This document shows positions 26,822 to 35,900 of a DNA stretch of 64,000 nt, piece by piece. The position numbers and the translations under genes were made by a program. Below the pieces are notes generated by a model. That model was not told where the DNA came from. It worked only from the letters and a program-made list of their open reading frames with translations, and searched no databases. Positions within the stretch are counted from its first letter, which is position 1. Each line of letters opens with the position of its first letter. The DNA comes from Peribacillus sp. FSL P2-0133 (lineage in GTDB: Bacteria > Bacillota > Bacilli > Bacillales > DSM-1321), in contig NZ_CP150254.1 in the NCBI RefSeq assembly GCF_037975445.1, positions 5,020,001 to 5,084,000 of the forward strand, written 5' to 3'.

Positions 26822-26929
26822 TTGACTTTACCGATAGCGATTGTAAGTATCTACCTCAATCATTTGCGTGACCGTGTTTCTGACTGCGGTCGTTTTAAAA
26901 GGAATGAGCATGGGAGAATGATTCAATAA
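26822..26929 (+). CDS. Possible 35-codon ORF, perhaps a frameshifted membrane peptide
   Basis: A TTG follows a perfect AAAGGAGGG site placed directly after the stop of the pentapeptide gene. The frame gives MTLPIAIVSIYLNHLRD. The next frame reads SIICVTVFLTAVVLKGMSMGE, ending with TGA at 26921. Joining both by a one-base shift yields a single hydrophobic helix. It is either a short coupled peptide or a damaged membrane protein. Confidence 0.35.
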   Translation: MTLPIAIVSIYLNHLRDRVSDCGRFKRNEHGRMIQ

Positions 26930-26930
26930 G

Positions 26931-26972
26931 AACCCTGTGCTAAGACACGAAAAGTCTTAGCACAGGGTTTTT
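26931..26972. terminator. Strong bidirectional terminator
   Basis: AACCCTGTGCTAAGAC/GTCTTAGCACAGGGTT is a perfect 16-bp stem followed by TTTTT. It separates the PadR operon from the convergent phzF-like gene. Confidence 0.9.
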
Positions 26973-27015
26973 ATATGATTATCATTCAACCGCCCATCCT
27001 CCTCTGCATGAACCT

Positions 27016-27906
27016 TTAGACTTCCACTTCAAATTCTTTAACGTAGACAGCATTCCCGGTGATTTCAATATCGTATATGTCATGGTTTTTGGTAGCCTTA
27101 ACGCGAACTCTCCCATCCTTCCCGATTTCTTGTCCCTGTTCGATTAACAGGTGCACCTCATCTTCAAGACCATCCTTTATGTATTTTGCATAATAAGCGC
27201 CCATTACACCTGAAGCCGTTCCCGTAACAGGGTCTTCAAGCGTACCTGAAAATGGCGAGGAAAAATGCCTGGCATGCATATGGGCATCACTATCATACGT
27301 TTCCAGGCAAAAGGGATGAACAGAAGCTCTTGGCATTTCCTTTAATAATTGCGGAAACAGTTTATTGTTCGCCTTCATCCTTTTGAATGAATCGCGTTCT
27401 TTTACAGGAACCAGTAAAGTCCATAAGCCTGTACTTCCATAAACAATAGGTAATTCATTTTCCAGATCTTCTATATCAAGTCCCAGGGAACTGGCCAAGC
27501 CGCCCTTATCTCCGCTAAACTCTTCAAACTGTGGCGCGGCCTGCTTCATCGTAATGTATACCTCTTGATCCGCGGTCGTATGGATCTTGATTGGCAATAT
27601 TCCTGCTCCTGTTTCAATCATCAGCTCATCTTTATCCAATAATCCCCTGCTCTTCAGTGCATGGATGGTAGCCATTGTCGCGTGACCGCAGAGATTCATT
27701 TCGTGTCCTGGTGTAAAATAACGGATTCTAAGATCCGCAATATCGGACTTCATGGGAAAAGAGGTTTCATTGAACCCCACCTTCAGCGCTATATCCTGCA
27801 TTTCCTTTTCCGTCAGTCCATCCGCATCTAAAACGACACCTGCCGGATTTCCTTTATTCGGTTTACTACTGAACGCATCGTAATGAAAAACCCTTACCAT
27901 TTTCAA
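27016..27906 (-). CDS. PhzF-family isomerase/epimerase
   Basis: This protein of about 296 residues has the PhzF double hot-dog-like fold: [21 protein letters not shown] at the N-terminus with the catalytic-region residues GFNETSF, then [23 protein letters not shown] and the C-terminal [15 protein letters not shown]. The family catalyses isomerisations of small metabolites; the substrate is not known. AGGAG abuts ATG 27915 and is nine bases from TTG 27906, so the TTG (or ATG 27900) is likelier. It is transcribed away from the T-box unit. Confidence 0.9.
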   Translation of the reverse strand: MKMVRVFHYDAFSSKPNKGNPAGVVLDADGLTEKEMQDIALKVGFNETSFPMKSDIADLRIRYFTPGHEMNLCGHATMATIHALKSRGLLDKDELMIETGAGILPIKIHTTADQEVYITMKQAAPQFEEFSGDKGGLASSLGLDIEDLENELPIVYGSTGLWTLLVPVKERDSFKRMKANNKLFPQLLKEMPRASVHPFCLETYDSDAHMHARHFSSPFSGTLEDPVTGTASGVMGAYYAKYIKDGLEDEVHLLIEQGQEIGKDGRVRVKATKNHDIYDIEITGNAVYVKEFEVEV

Positions 27907-28006
27907 ATCTAACATCTCCTATTAAATGAATGGTGCTTCTCTTTTAATAGTAATTCTATATCTCCATCAAAATCCCTCTTTCGTCCTATACTCAGTGAAA
28001 CGACCA

Positions 28007-28035
28007 TTGATTTTATTTTCTGACTATTGTACAAT
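28007..28035 (+). promoter_or_regulatory. Promoter of the T-box leader
   Basis: -35 TTGATT (28007-28012), a 17-bp spacer and -10 TACAAT (28030-28035). Transcription would start near 28042, about 30 nt before stem I of the T-box. Confidence 0.6.
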
Positions 28036-28067
28036 TACTCAAATTCATCTAATTGTAAAATTCCATG

Positions 28068-28325
28068 AAGGGAAGGAGTACGTTATAGCTTCTGTTCCAA
28101 AGAGAGCTGGTGCTTTGCTGAAAGCCAGTGTCCAGAATATAACCGAAAATCATCCCTGAGAAGTAAAGCCCAATCTTCAGTAAGCTTTACCGGTTTCCCC
28201 CGTTATATGGGACAACGTACTATTGTGCGTTTGTAAAGGGTAGTAATGTGCTCTCGAAGCATTTTATTAAACAAGAGTGGTACCGCGAGTTAAAATCTCG
28301 TCTCTTAATGAGACGGGATTTTTTG
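28068..28325 (+). ncRNA. T-box leader, isoleucine specifier (AUC) inferred
   Basis: Stem I shows GGAGTACGTTATA (S-turn AGUA), AGAGAGCTGGTGCTTTGCTG with the conserved distal loop, and the returning TATAACCGAAAATCATCC. Aligned with the glyQS T-box from memory (CGAAAGGCAUUC), the specifier is AUC at 28149-28151, an Ile codon. The T-box bulge is TGGTACCGCG (28278-28287), where UGGU fits a tRNA ending ACCA, as tRNA-Ile does. The terminator is ATCTCGTCTC/GAGACGGGAT with TTTTTT (28293-28325). Uncharged tRNA would allow read-through into the ATP-grasp gene. Confidence 0.92.
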
Positions 28326-28372
28326 TTTTTATCATAATCAATGAAAATAACGGAAAAGCAGGTGCAGGAATA

Positions 28373-29197
28373 ATGCAGACACTATTATTCGTAACAGATT
28401 TATACTATGAAGCAAAAGGAAGAAATTATTATGAGGAGGATTTGTTCCTTACTTCGAAACTTAGAGAAGATTTTCAATTAGTACTATGCCATCCTGAAGA
28501 CATTGAAACGTTTGAAAAGGATTTTGACCTAATCGTATTTCGAAATGCCGGTCCAGTCGCCAATTTTAAAGATAAGTATCTAGCATTCCGTAACAGAGTG
28601 GCTGCTGGTTATTTGAAAACGTACAATTCATTTGTTGGAAAGGCTGATATGAACGGGAAGGAATACTTAATTGAACTGACGAATGCTCAATTCCCTGTCA
28701 TTCCGACCATCGATACACTTGAATCCTTAAATAAACTTCCTGATGTGGAAACATATATAGTTAAGCCGAAAGATGGCGCGGATTCCATCGGTTTGGAATT
28801 TGCCACGAAAGAAGAATTGGGAAATAAAATGGATTCAGAATCAAAGAACACATTGGTGCAGCCATTTATCAACTTTGAGTATGAAGTCTCTTTTTATTTT
28901 ATCGATACGGAATTTCAGTATGCCCTCTATGCGCCTGACAAAGAGAAAAGATGGGAATTAAAAGAATATAAACCTACTGAAGCAGATCTGGCCTTTGCTA
29001 AACGATTTATTGAATGGAACAATCTTGATTGGGGAATCCAACGCGTTGATGCCTGCCGGAATGAACAAGGTGAACTTTTATTAGTAGAACTTGAAGATCT
29101 AAACCCCTTTCTTTCCCTGTTGGAATTAACCGATGAAACACGCCGAAATTTTGTAAAAGCCATGAAAAAATCCTTACAGAAAGCACTTCAGGCTTAG
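28373..29197 (+). CDS. ATP-grasp domain protein under T-box control
   Basis: This protein of about 274 residues has an ATP-grasp layout: an N-terminal pre-grasp domain (LLFVTDLYYEAKGRNYYEED), the ATP-binding lysine strand ETYIVKPKDGADSIGLEF (about 122-140), NTLVQPFINFEYEVSFYF, and the Mg2+ site ELLLVELEDLNPFLSL (about 235-250). ATP-grasp enzymes join carboxylates to amines or thiols via acyl-phosphates. The Ile-specific T-box suggests a role tied to isoleucine or branched-chain supply, for example amino-acid ligation; that is inference. ATG 28373 is the first Met after the terminator. It appears to be monocistronic. Confidence 0.85.
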   Translation: MQTLLFVTDLYYEAKGRNYYEEDLFLTSKLREDFQLVLCHPEDIETFEKDFDLIVFRNAGPVANFKDKYLAFRNRVAAGYLKTYNSFVGKADMNGKEYLIELTNAQFPVIPTIDTLESLNKLPDVETYIVKPKDGADSIGLEFATKEELGNKMDSESKNTLVQPFINFEYEVSFYFIDTEFQYALYAPDKEKRWELKEYKPTEADLAFAKRFIEWNNLDWGIQRVDACRNEQGELLLVELEDLNPFLSLLELTDETRRNFVKAMKKSLQKALQA

Positions 29198-29297
29198 TAT
29201 AAAGTGCGAGGTAGGTCGAATAACTGCGTCAACGGCGGAAAAAAGTTAGAAGAAAAAATATTGGAAATAGACAGAAGACAAAGAAGAAAATAAAAGA

Positions 29298-29333
29298 GTG
29301 GTGGAAGTTTTAGGATTAAACTTTCACCACTTT
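29298..29333. terminator. Terminator shared by the ATP-grasp gene and the small-ORF unit
   Basis: AGTGGTGGAAGTTT/AAACTTTCACCACT with a T-rich tract on the plus strand and a CTTTTATTTT tract on the minus strand. Confidence 0.75.
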
Positions 29334-29354
29334 ATTTATGGACAAATAAGAATC

Positions 29355-29420
29355 TCACTTGCAAGCTCCGATTTTATGAATCGCAGGCGAGGTTTGCGAT
29401 CCCTTCTTTTTAGCCGTCAT
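29355..29420 (-). CDS. Candidate 21-residue cationic peptide ORF
   Basis: This ORF encodes MTAKKKGSQTSPAIHKIGAC plus a final K. AAAAAGGAGTGG lies nine bases upstream, starting just after the stop of the 58-residue membrane protein gene and in the same frame. A terminator follows within 25 bp. I recognise no family. Its position and site support it weakly. Confidence 0.35.
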   Translation of the reverse strand: MTAKKKGSQTSPAIHKIGACK

Positions 29421-29444
29421 TTGGAAAAACCACTCCTTTTTCAC

Positions 29445-29621
29445 TTATATTTTTGGCCGTTTACTGGTTGCGAATGTTTTATTAAATATTGTGTGACTTA
29501 TTATATAAACCGGTATGATTAACAAATATATATAAACTTTATGTGGCATATACTCAGTAAAATAGCGAATGAATATGATTAACCATATAATTAATACTAA
29601 ATACTTTAATACAACTTTCAT
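29445..29621 (-). CDS. Small two-TM membrane protein (58 aa)
   Basis: ATG 29621 is preceded by AAAGGAG at 8 bp and by an extended -10 (TGATATACT, -10 at 29655-29650). The product has two hydrophobic helices, about 4-20 (VLKYLVLIIWLIIFIRYF) and about 29-45 (VYIYLLIIPVYIISHT), and a basic tail ending SKRPKI. I recognise no family. It is probably a real short gene, possibly with the 21-codon ORF after it. Confidence 0.65.
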   Translation of the reverse strand: MKVVLKYLVLIIWLIIFIRYFTEYMPHKVYIYLLIIPVYIISHTIFNKTFATSKRPKI

Positions 29622-29649
29622 TTAACTATCTCCTTTTAGGAATTCGGTT

Positions 29650-29655
29650 AGTATA
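29650..29655 (-). promoter_or_regulatory. Extended -10 box of the small membrane protein gene
   Basis: On the minus strand TGATATACT gives a TGN-extended -10 about 28 bp before the start codon. No strong -35 is visible. Confidence 0.45.
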
Positions 29656-29720
29656 TCAAACTTTGTATTATCGTCTAGAGGAAAATCGAGAAAAAAGGAA
29701 TTCCCACTTTTCCCAAAAAG

Positions 29721-29762
29721 AAAAAAGCCTGAAGCGGTTTTTCTGCTCCAGGCTCTTTTTTT
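29721..29762. terminator. Bidirectional terminator
   Basis: AAAAAGCCTG..AGC / GCT..CAGGCTCTTTTTTT. It serves the leftward M20 peptidase region and lies upstream of the small-ORF unit. Confidence 0.75.
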
Positions 29763-29827
29763 AGCTTTTGGTCTTCATGTAAATTTGAAACAAAGTTTGA
29801 TCAAAACACGCTATAAATATATTTAGT

Positions 29828-29955
29828 TTAGCATTGAACTAAAGAATTAATACCAACGAGTATATAAATATTCCCACCATATACACCTTGAAAGAGAACC
29901 TTAACAGTAGCACGTGCAGTATACCCTGCATCATTAACCTGCAAAAAGTTTAGTG
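29828..29955 (-). pseudogene. Gene fragment after the M20 peptidase gene
   Basis: Between the peptidase stop and a TAA at 29830-29828 the minus strand has a 42-codon open frame with protein-like content (VNDAGYTARATVKVLFQGVY, then GGNIYILVGINSLVQC). It has no start codon or ribosome binding site. It may be the 3' end of a lost gene. I recognise no family. Confidence 0.3.
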
Positions 29956-29964
29956 AAAATAGAT

Positions 29965-31245
29965 TTAAAATGACCTAAGATATTTGACTGCCGTCTCAGC
30001 ATATATCTCGGCAGATTCTACTAAGTTCTCCACTGAAACCCGCTCATCGTACCCATGGATAGTGTGTTCCAGCCCAGGACCGTAAAGGACGGTATCAATG
30101 CCATGGCGCCGGAAGTGACTGGCATCACTTGAACCAAGCAAAAGTACGCTGAAGACGGGTTCCTCCATTCCAAGGACACTCTGGATTCCCAGTTCTATGG
30201 CCCTGACAATTGGACGATTCTCTAAGGTCCAGTTCGGGTTAGTACAGGGTACCATTGGCTCCACAACTGCACCTGGCGCTACAGCACTAACAAGATTCCT
30301 AGCGACATCAAGTACAAACTCGGGCTTCATACCGAATGGAACCCGGGTATCCACTTTAATGATACACTTGTCTGCGACGACGTTCACATTTGTTCCGCCC
30401 TGAATTACACCTGGATTGTAAGAGGGACGATAAAGTAACTGTGACAGTAAGGGATTTCCTAGACGCTGAGATAGGAGCCACTCAGTATTGTACAAAAGTT
30501 GACAAGGCTCTGCCTGTGGCGTTGCCTTGAGCTCCCATAGCTTGGTTAGTGCTTCGACCGCGGCTGCCCCTCTTCGTACGGCGGAGATTCCATAAAGCGG
30601 ATGTAGGCTGCCATGATCTGTCTGACCTGGTATGATCACCTGCATCCATGCCCTGCCCTTTTCACCGGCATTCGGATGGTGGGGGTCCGTTGGTTCACCA
30701 ATCAGACAAGCATCACCCTTAATCAATCCTTGATCCAGGAGCGAGGCCACCTCAATGCCGCCAGTCTCTTCATCCGGAGAGGCAATAACTCCTAGGCTAC
30801 CTTTCAAATTAAGAGTGGGGGCGAACTCCTGAAGTAGTCCAGCCACAAAAATCAGTGATGCCAAGCCTCCTTTCATATCGGAGGCTCCCCTCCCCAAAAG
30901 CATACCTGCTCTGACTTCTCCTGAGAATGGATCGAAGGTCCAATGTGAACAATCGCCTGCAGGTACGACATCTGTATGTCCACAAAATAGGAGCCGTGGA
31001 CCAGGTACCCTGGTTAAGGGAGCATCACAGACCACGGTAACCAGCGCATTTTCGCTACGGCGGTGCTCGGTAATCAAGAACCCTTTTGCTGCTAGGTATC
31101 GGCTAATATGGCGTCCCATTTCTGCTGACTGCTTCATAAACTCGGGCGATGGATTTTCAGTTGGAATTCGAATAAATGAAGCAGCAAGTTCGACTAATTC
31201 CTGTTGCCTTGACCTTATCAGCTGCCGGATTATTCTGGTACTCAT
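29965..31245 (-). CDS. M20 family peptidase/deacylase (ArgE/DapE-like)
   Basis: This 426-residue zinc hydrolase has LLFCGHTDVVPAG (metal His and catalytic Asp), LLGRGASDMKGGLASLI (bridging Asp), ASPDEETGG (catalytic Glu-Glu), GEPTDP and the C-terminal metal His in GPGLEHTIHGYDERV. The family removes acyl groups from amino acids or cleaves peptides; the substrate is unknown. ATG start with GGAGGGG 12 bp upstream. The gene is visibly richer in G and C than its neighbours, and a gene fragment and a structured non-coding stretch flank it, so recent acquisition is possible. Confidence 0.88.
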   Translation of the reverse strand: MSTRIIRQLIRSRQQELVELAASFIRIPTENPSPEFMKQSAEMGRHISRYLAAKGFLITEHRRSENALVTVVCDAPLTRVPGPRLLFCGHTDVVPAGDCSHWTFDPFSGEVRAGMLLGRGASDMKGGLASLIFVAGLLQEFAPTLNLKGSLGVIASPDEETGGIEVASLLDQGLIKGDACLIGEPTDPHHPNAGEKGRAWMQVIIPGQTDHGSLHPLYGISAVRRGAAAVEALTKLWELKATPQAEPCQLLYNTEWLLSQRLGNPLLSQLLYRPSYNPGVIQGGTNVNVVADKCIIKVDTRVPFGMKPEFVLDVARNLVSAVAPGAVVEPMVPCTNPNWTLENRPIVRAIELGIQSVLGMEEPVFSVLLLGSSDASHFRRHGIDTVLYGPGLEHTIHGYDERVSVENLVESAEIYAETAVKYLRSF

Positions 31246-31745
31246 ATAAATACATCCCCTCCATGTCCAGTATTAGCTGCAGTATTTCTATACTATTCTA
31301 TGTGCTGTTCCTAGATCATATTTCTGGGGTTAAAAGTGGGGAAACATTTGATACATGTTATTTAAAGTCGCGTTCAATGCTATAGTTAAACTTAATGAGC
31401 CAAAGATATATAAGATTATGTAGTGGTAATGCCTAACCCCCGTTATCTTAACAACAATTCTTTCAACTATTTAGCTAATTATGCTTGACTGGTTTTAGGG
31501 TTTTTGACTTGCTGAAGTGAAGCATTGAAACGGCTGGAAGGCAGTCTTATCCCCTATGCTCAGGAACCTTCTACCCGAAGGCGCTACTGTAAGTTTTAGA
31601 GGTTGCATCAAGCAACCGTCAAGCATGCTCGATGGACAAGCTATCCCCCCCTAAAAAACATTTGTGAGCTTACAAAGTTATAAAGATATTAATGCTTATG
31701 CTAAACTTGTCTGTTTAATAACGATAATTAATTAAACAAACATAG
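31246..31745. other. Non-coding stretch with local hairpins
   Basis: No supported ORF. Between about 31480 and 31660 the composition changes to GC-richer, with hairpins GGTTGC/GCAACC (near 31600) and CCTTC/GAAGG (near 31570), next to CTTATCCCC and CTATCCCCCCC runs. It lies upstream of the leftward M20 gene, so it could be its leader or the relic of a mobile element end. Neither is shown. Confidence 0.4.
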
Positions 31746-31789
31746 AATCAAAAAGGGATACTCAATGACTCAAGTATCCATTTTTGATT
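31746..31789. terminator. Bidirectional terminator-like hairpin
   Basis: AATCAAAAA.GGATACT pairs with AAGTATCC.TTTTTGATT, giving a long stem with A and T tracts on both strands. Confidence 0.75.
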
Positions 31790-31849
31790 CTATTATATAA
31801 ACGTGAAAGGGAGCGGATTTCTGAAATCAACTGCCACCTTTTTACAAAT

Positions 31850-31896
31850 AAAAAAACTGCAGGCAAACTCGCTTTTCTTCGAGTTTGTCTACAGTC
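31850..31896 (-). terminator. Terminator of galE
   Basis: CAAACTCG/CGAGTTTG inside an ACTG..CAGT outer stem, followed on the minus strand by TTTTTTT, about 30 bp after the galE stop. Confidence 0.8.
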
Positions 31897-31924
31897 TGAA
31901 ACAACTTTTAATCTATCCGGGCCT

Positions 31925-32896
31925 TTATTTCAAAAGAGATTTATGCCATTTCCACGCACTTTCAATGATTTCTTCCAAATCTATCGATGCTTTCCACCCA
32001 AGTTCTTCATATATCTTATTAGCCGAAGCAACAAGACGGGCTGGATCTCCAGGGCGACGGTCTCCATACTCGATGGTCGGTTTCACTCCCGTGACTTTTT
32101 CACAAGTGTCGATTACATCCTTAACCGAAAATCCTTTTCCATTCCCAAGATTGTAGGTGGCCGTATCCTTCTTTCCGGATAAAAGGGCTTGAAGCGCGAT
32201 TATATGGGCTTGAGCTAAATCCGTTACATGGATATAATCACGGATGCAAGTGCCATCTTCTGTGTCATAGTCCGTACCAAACACGGAAATCTTCTCACGT
32301 TGACCTAATAAATGCTGTAAAATAATCGGAATCAAGTGTGTTTCCGGATCATGGCTTTCACCGATTTCTGCCGATGCATGTGCTCCGGCCGCATTAAAGT
32401 AACGCAAGACGACATAATGAAGTCCATATGCTTTTGCGAAGTCTCCTAAGATCTGCTCTACCATCAATTTCGAGCGGCCATATGGATTAATCGGATTGGT
32501 TGGCTGATCCTCATCAATCATATCAACATTCGGTATCCCGTAAGTAGCTGCCGTTGATGAAAAAATGAAATTCTTAACATCATGCTTGAGCATGGTATTC
32601 AACAATGTAAGAGTTGCACCTACATTATTTTCATAGTATTTATAAGGATCTTGGACAGACTCCCCAACCAAGCTATTTGCAGCAAAGTGCATAACAGCTT
32701 TAATGGGATACTTAAGGAATATATCATTCAAGACCGCTTCGTCCCCTAAATTTCCTTCCACCAAGATGGCCTTCGAATCGACCAGCGAACGAAAACCGGT
32801 TGAGAGATTATCCAGAATGACAACCTCTTCAGTATTCACTAACTCTTTTACAAGATGACTTCCAATATATCCTGCACCGCCAACGACCAAAATCAT
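31925..32896 (-). CDS. galE: UDP-glucose 4-epimerase
   Basis: This 323-residue extended SDR enzyme has the NAD motif VVGGAGYIGSHLV at the N-terminus, the catalytic SSTAATYG and YGRSK (Tyr about 148) and the C-terminal GDRRPGDPARL that is characteristic of GalE. It interconverts UDP-glucose and UDP-galactose in the cytosol, feeding cell-wall or capsule polymers. ATG start with AAGGGG. It lies downstream of the TagF/GT4 hybrid gene and close to gtaB, so a wall-polymer role fits better than galactose catabolism. Confidence 0.95.
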   Translation of the reverse strand: MILVVGGAGYIGSHLVKELVNTEEVVILDNLSTGFRSLVDSKAILVEGNLGDEAVLNDIFLKYPIKAVMHFAANSLVGESVQDPYKYYENNVGATLTLLNTMLKHDVKNFIFSSTAATYGIPNVDMIDEDQPTNPINPYGRSKLMVEQILGDFAKAYGLHYVVLRYFNAAGAHASAEIGESHDPETHLIPIILQHLLGQREKISVFGTDYDTEDGTCIRDYIHVTDLAQAHIIALQALLSGKKDTATYNLGNGKGFSVKDVIDTCEKVTGVKPTIEYGDRRPGDPARLVASANKIYEELGWKASIDLEEIIESAWKWHKSLLK

Positions 32897-32999
32897 ATAG
32901 AATTTCCCCTTTTACTTTTAGCTTAAATGAAATCTTGCCAATTTTCTCAACCTATATATGCCATTAGTGTGAGGTCTAATTATAAGAACCTCCCTCATT

Positions 33000-35900
33000 T
33001 TATAAGCATTTATTGAAGGTTTCCATGGCCAATCCATTATATTGGGTGTAATCAAACTTCGCTAGTTTAGGATTATCATTACTAACCATGGTAGATAAGC
33101 CCTTTTCCAGTCCATCTATGCTATTTTCGACAAGTAAACCATATTTACCGTTTTCCAAAACGGTTCGGTTAGCCACTATATCAGTAGCCATGATTTTCAT
33201 TCCTAAAGTCATCGCCTCCAATAATACCATAGGCTGCCCTTCATAATGTGAGGAAAGAACGAAGCAGTCACATTTTTCCATGAACGAAAATGGATTTTCA
33301 AGCTGGCCCAAAAGATGAATGGAATGATTTAAGTCCAGCTCATCAATGATTGCCTGCAAATCTTCCTTTAAAGGTCCTTGTCCTAAAATATACAGTTTAC
33401 TATTTTTGTGTTTTTCATGAAAGCCTGCGAATGCACGAATCAAATTATCTTGGCCTTTTTCAGGTGATAATCTTCCCATATTGACAAAGTTAAAATCATT
33501 TTTATCAGGATATGGAACGAATTGATTATTCACTTCCAATCCATGGACCTCTTGTACGCTTAACGCCTGTTTATCGATCCAGCCTATAGATATCCCGTCC
33601 AATAATATATGGGCATAAGTGCCAAGTTGGGTAACCGATTCTTTATCGAATTCCACGATCCGGCCATTAAAGCTTGGCCCATTTTCCAAGACCATGGCAT
33701 CTTGAAGCCCATAAGGCTTATCCCAAATATTATAATCACCTAAGTTAATTTCGGCAGTGCCGCGCACTTCACGTTCTTTTAACAGGATTGGCTCTTCTAT
33801 GACTTCGAATGCTCCCGTATTTAACCAGCCAATTTTCTTATTATCGATTTCGAAAAGGTAATAGCCGCCTTTGTTGGTTCTGTTATACTTTATGATTCTG
33901 ACGATTTGCCCTTCAAAATCGATTGCCTTACTCACTCTTTTAGCCTTGTAGTTCGGATAAGCCTTCGTCCAGATCGTATGCTCCTCCGGATTAGTTATTT
34001 TTCCGTACTTCTGATTACCCGTGTTTATTTCCTTCAGCGTCCTATTCTCAATCTTATCAATGAACTTTTTATTGTTTTTATAGTTTCTGGATATTATATA
34101 CTTTCTTTTCATCATGATTTGCAGCTTGTCATTTAAGCTCATGTCTTCATTGGTTGTACAATGTTCAAGCATGGATAAAGCCGAATTATCTATCCAGCCT
34201 ATTATCTTATCTTTTACAGATATTCTGCTATAAATCGAATGCTGGGTTTTTGCTTCCTTATCGACGTTTACAATGATCCCTTTAAAATCATGACTGCCAG
34301 AAATTTTGTACGTTCCTTCAACCTTATACGGCAACGACCAAATATAGTTTGATCGAGGTCTTACTAATCTGGCAATTTTATCCACTTCTTTTTCATAAAT
34401 GATGCTGTCTGGCAACAGCTCCACAGCTTCTTCACTAATCCAGCCAATGATTTGATTGTTATGGCTGAATTTGTAAAAAGTGTTCTGATTAGCATAGGCC
34501 TTTCTCGAAATCACGATTTCAGCACCTTCAAATCGTTCTTCCAGTGGAAATTGAGTGGCATTCGAAATTCCCGGAAGGGTATTCCAAACATGATTATCCT
34601 TAACATCCCTTAATATCGCCCTTGCTTTGAAGTTTTCTGTGATCAATGCCTTTTCATCATTTTCGATAACTTCAGATTCATTTGACTCGATTTGAAGGAT
34701 TTTATCCGGGTTGATAGAATTCATTACATAATCAAATTTATCTAAGTCTGCATACTCCAATAGATTCTTTCGGTTTAATTCCATCGTTCCCTCAGAAACA
34801 CTTACAAGTTTATCAAATCGATTGTATACCGAAAAAATACCTCGTAGATTAATACGGTGAGGTCTCTTTCCATTAATGATACGCTCACTATCAGAAAGCA
34901 AATCATTATGCATATAACAAACTTTCTTTTTTGCATCTGCCGCCAGCAGATATTTAGCCCAATAATGGCTATAACCGCTAAAATCAATCACAAAATCAAA
35001 CTTCGTTTTACCGAATAAACGTGCATGCTCTCTAATATAGGCATTTTCCGGGTAAAGCTTCTTCCCTAAGAACCCTCTTTCCCCTCTGTTATGGATGAAT
35101 TTATCTTTGTAGACTTCCAAAAATTTATACACAGGCAAGCCAGGTTTGAATAGAAAACGTACATTCTTATTAACCTTGCCCATATTTTTCAAAACCTCGT
35201 GCGAGTGAGGAGTGGCAGTAAAACAGCTGACATCATATTTATCGTAATCAATATTATTCATTAAGTTAAGGAAAGAAGATGTAATTCCGTTATCCCTCAA
35301 TCCACCCGGATAAATCAATATTTTTTCCTTTGCGGAATCCAGGCTGGTAATTGTGTTCAGTTGTTTCGTAGACTTATTGAAAATATTTTTGACTATTCTC
35401 TCTGTTACTTTTCCATCCTCATGGTTCGTGAATTTTCCCTGCATTTTTTTATATTTATCGGAATATCTAGATTTCACATTTTTAATATCTTTAATGGCCT
35501 GTGCCAATTCTTTTGAGTTAAAAAGCATCGGTCCCGGGAGTTCGTCATTTTGGAGATATTGTCCCCTTTGCTCAGCATAAACGTCCGTATCCCATGTGTA
35601 AAACAGAATTGGCTTATCGGTAACAAGGTAATCAAAGAAGATACTGGAATAGTCCGTGATAAGCAAATCGACTGCAGCAAGCAATTCATTTGTATCCACA
35701 TGGTCAGGTATTAGTCGATCCTTGATTTCCGAATGCTTGGCAGCTTCTTTATATAAAAATGGATGCACCTTAATGAATAGGTTATATTGTTCACCGATTT
35801 GACTTTGTAAATCATTAATATCTGCAATGATTTGCAGAAGATCGTTATCTACTTTGGCCAGATTCGTCCCCTTCCAAGTCGGGGCATATAAAATATTTTC

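Noticed and set aside
28277-28372. Upstream extension of the ATP-grasp ORF to 28277
   Set aside because: This segment is the T-box antiterminator/terminator. The first credible start after it is ATG 28373.
31246-31745. Intact insertion sequence or intron
   Set aside because: No transposase or reverse-transcriptase ORF and no clear terminal repeats. It was kept only as an unexplained structured region.
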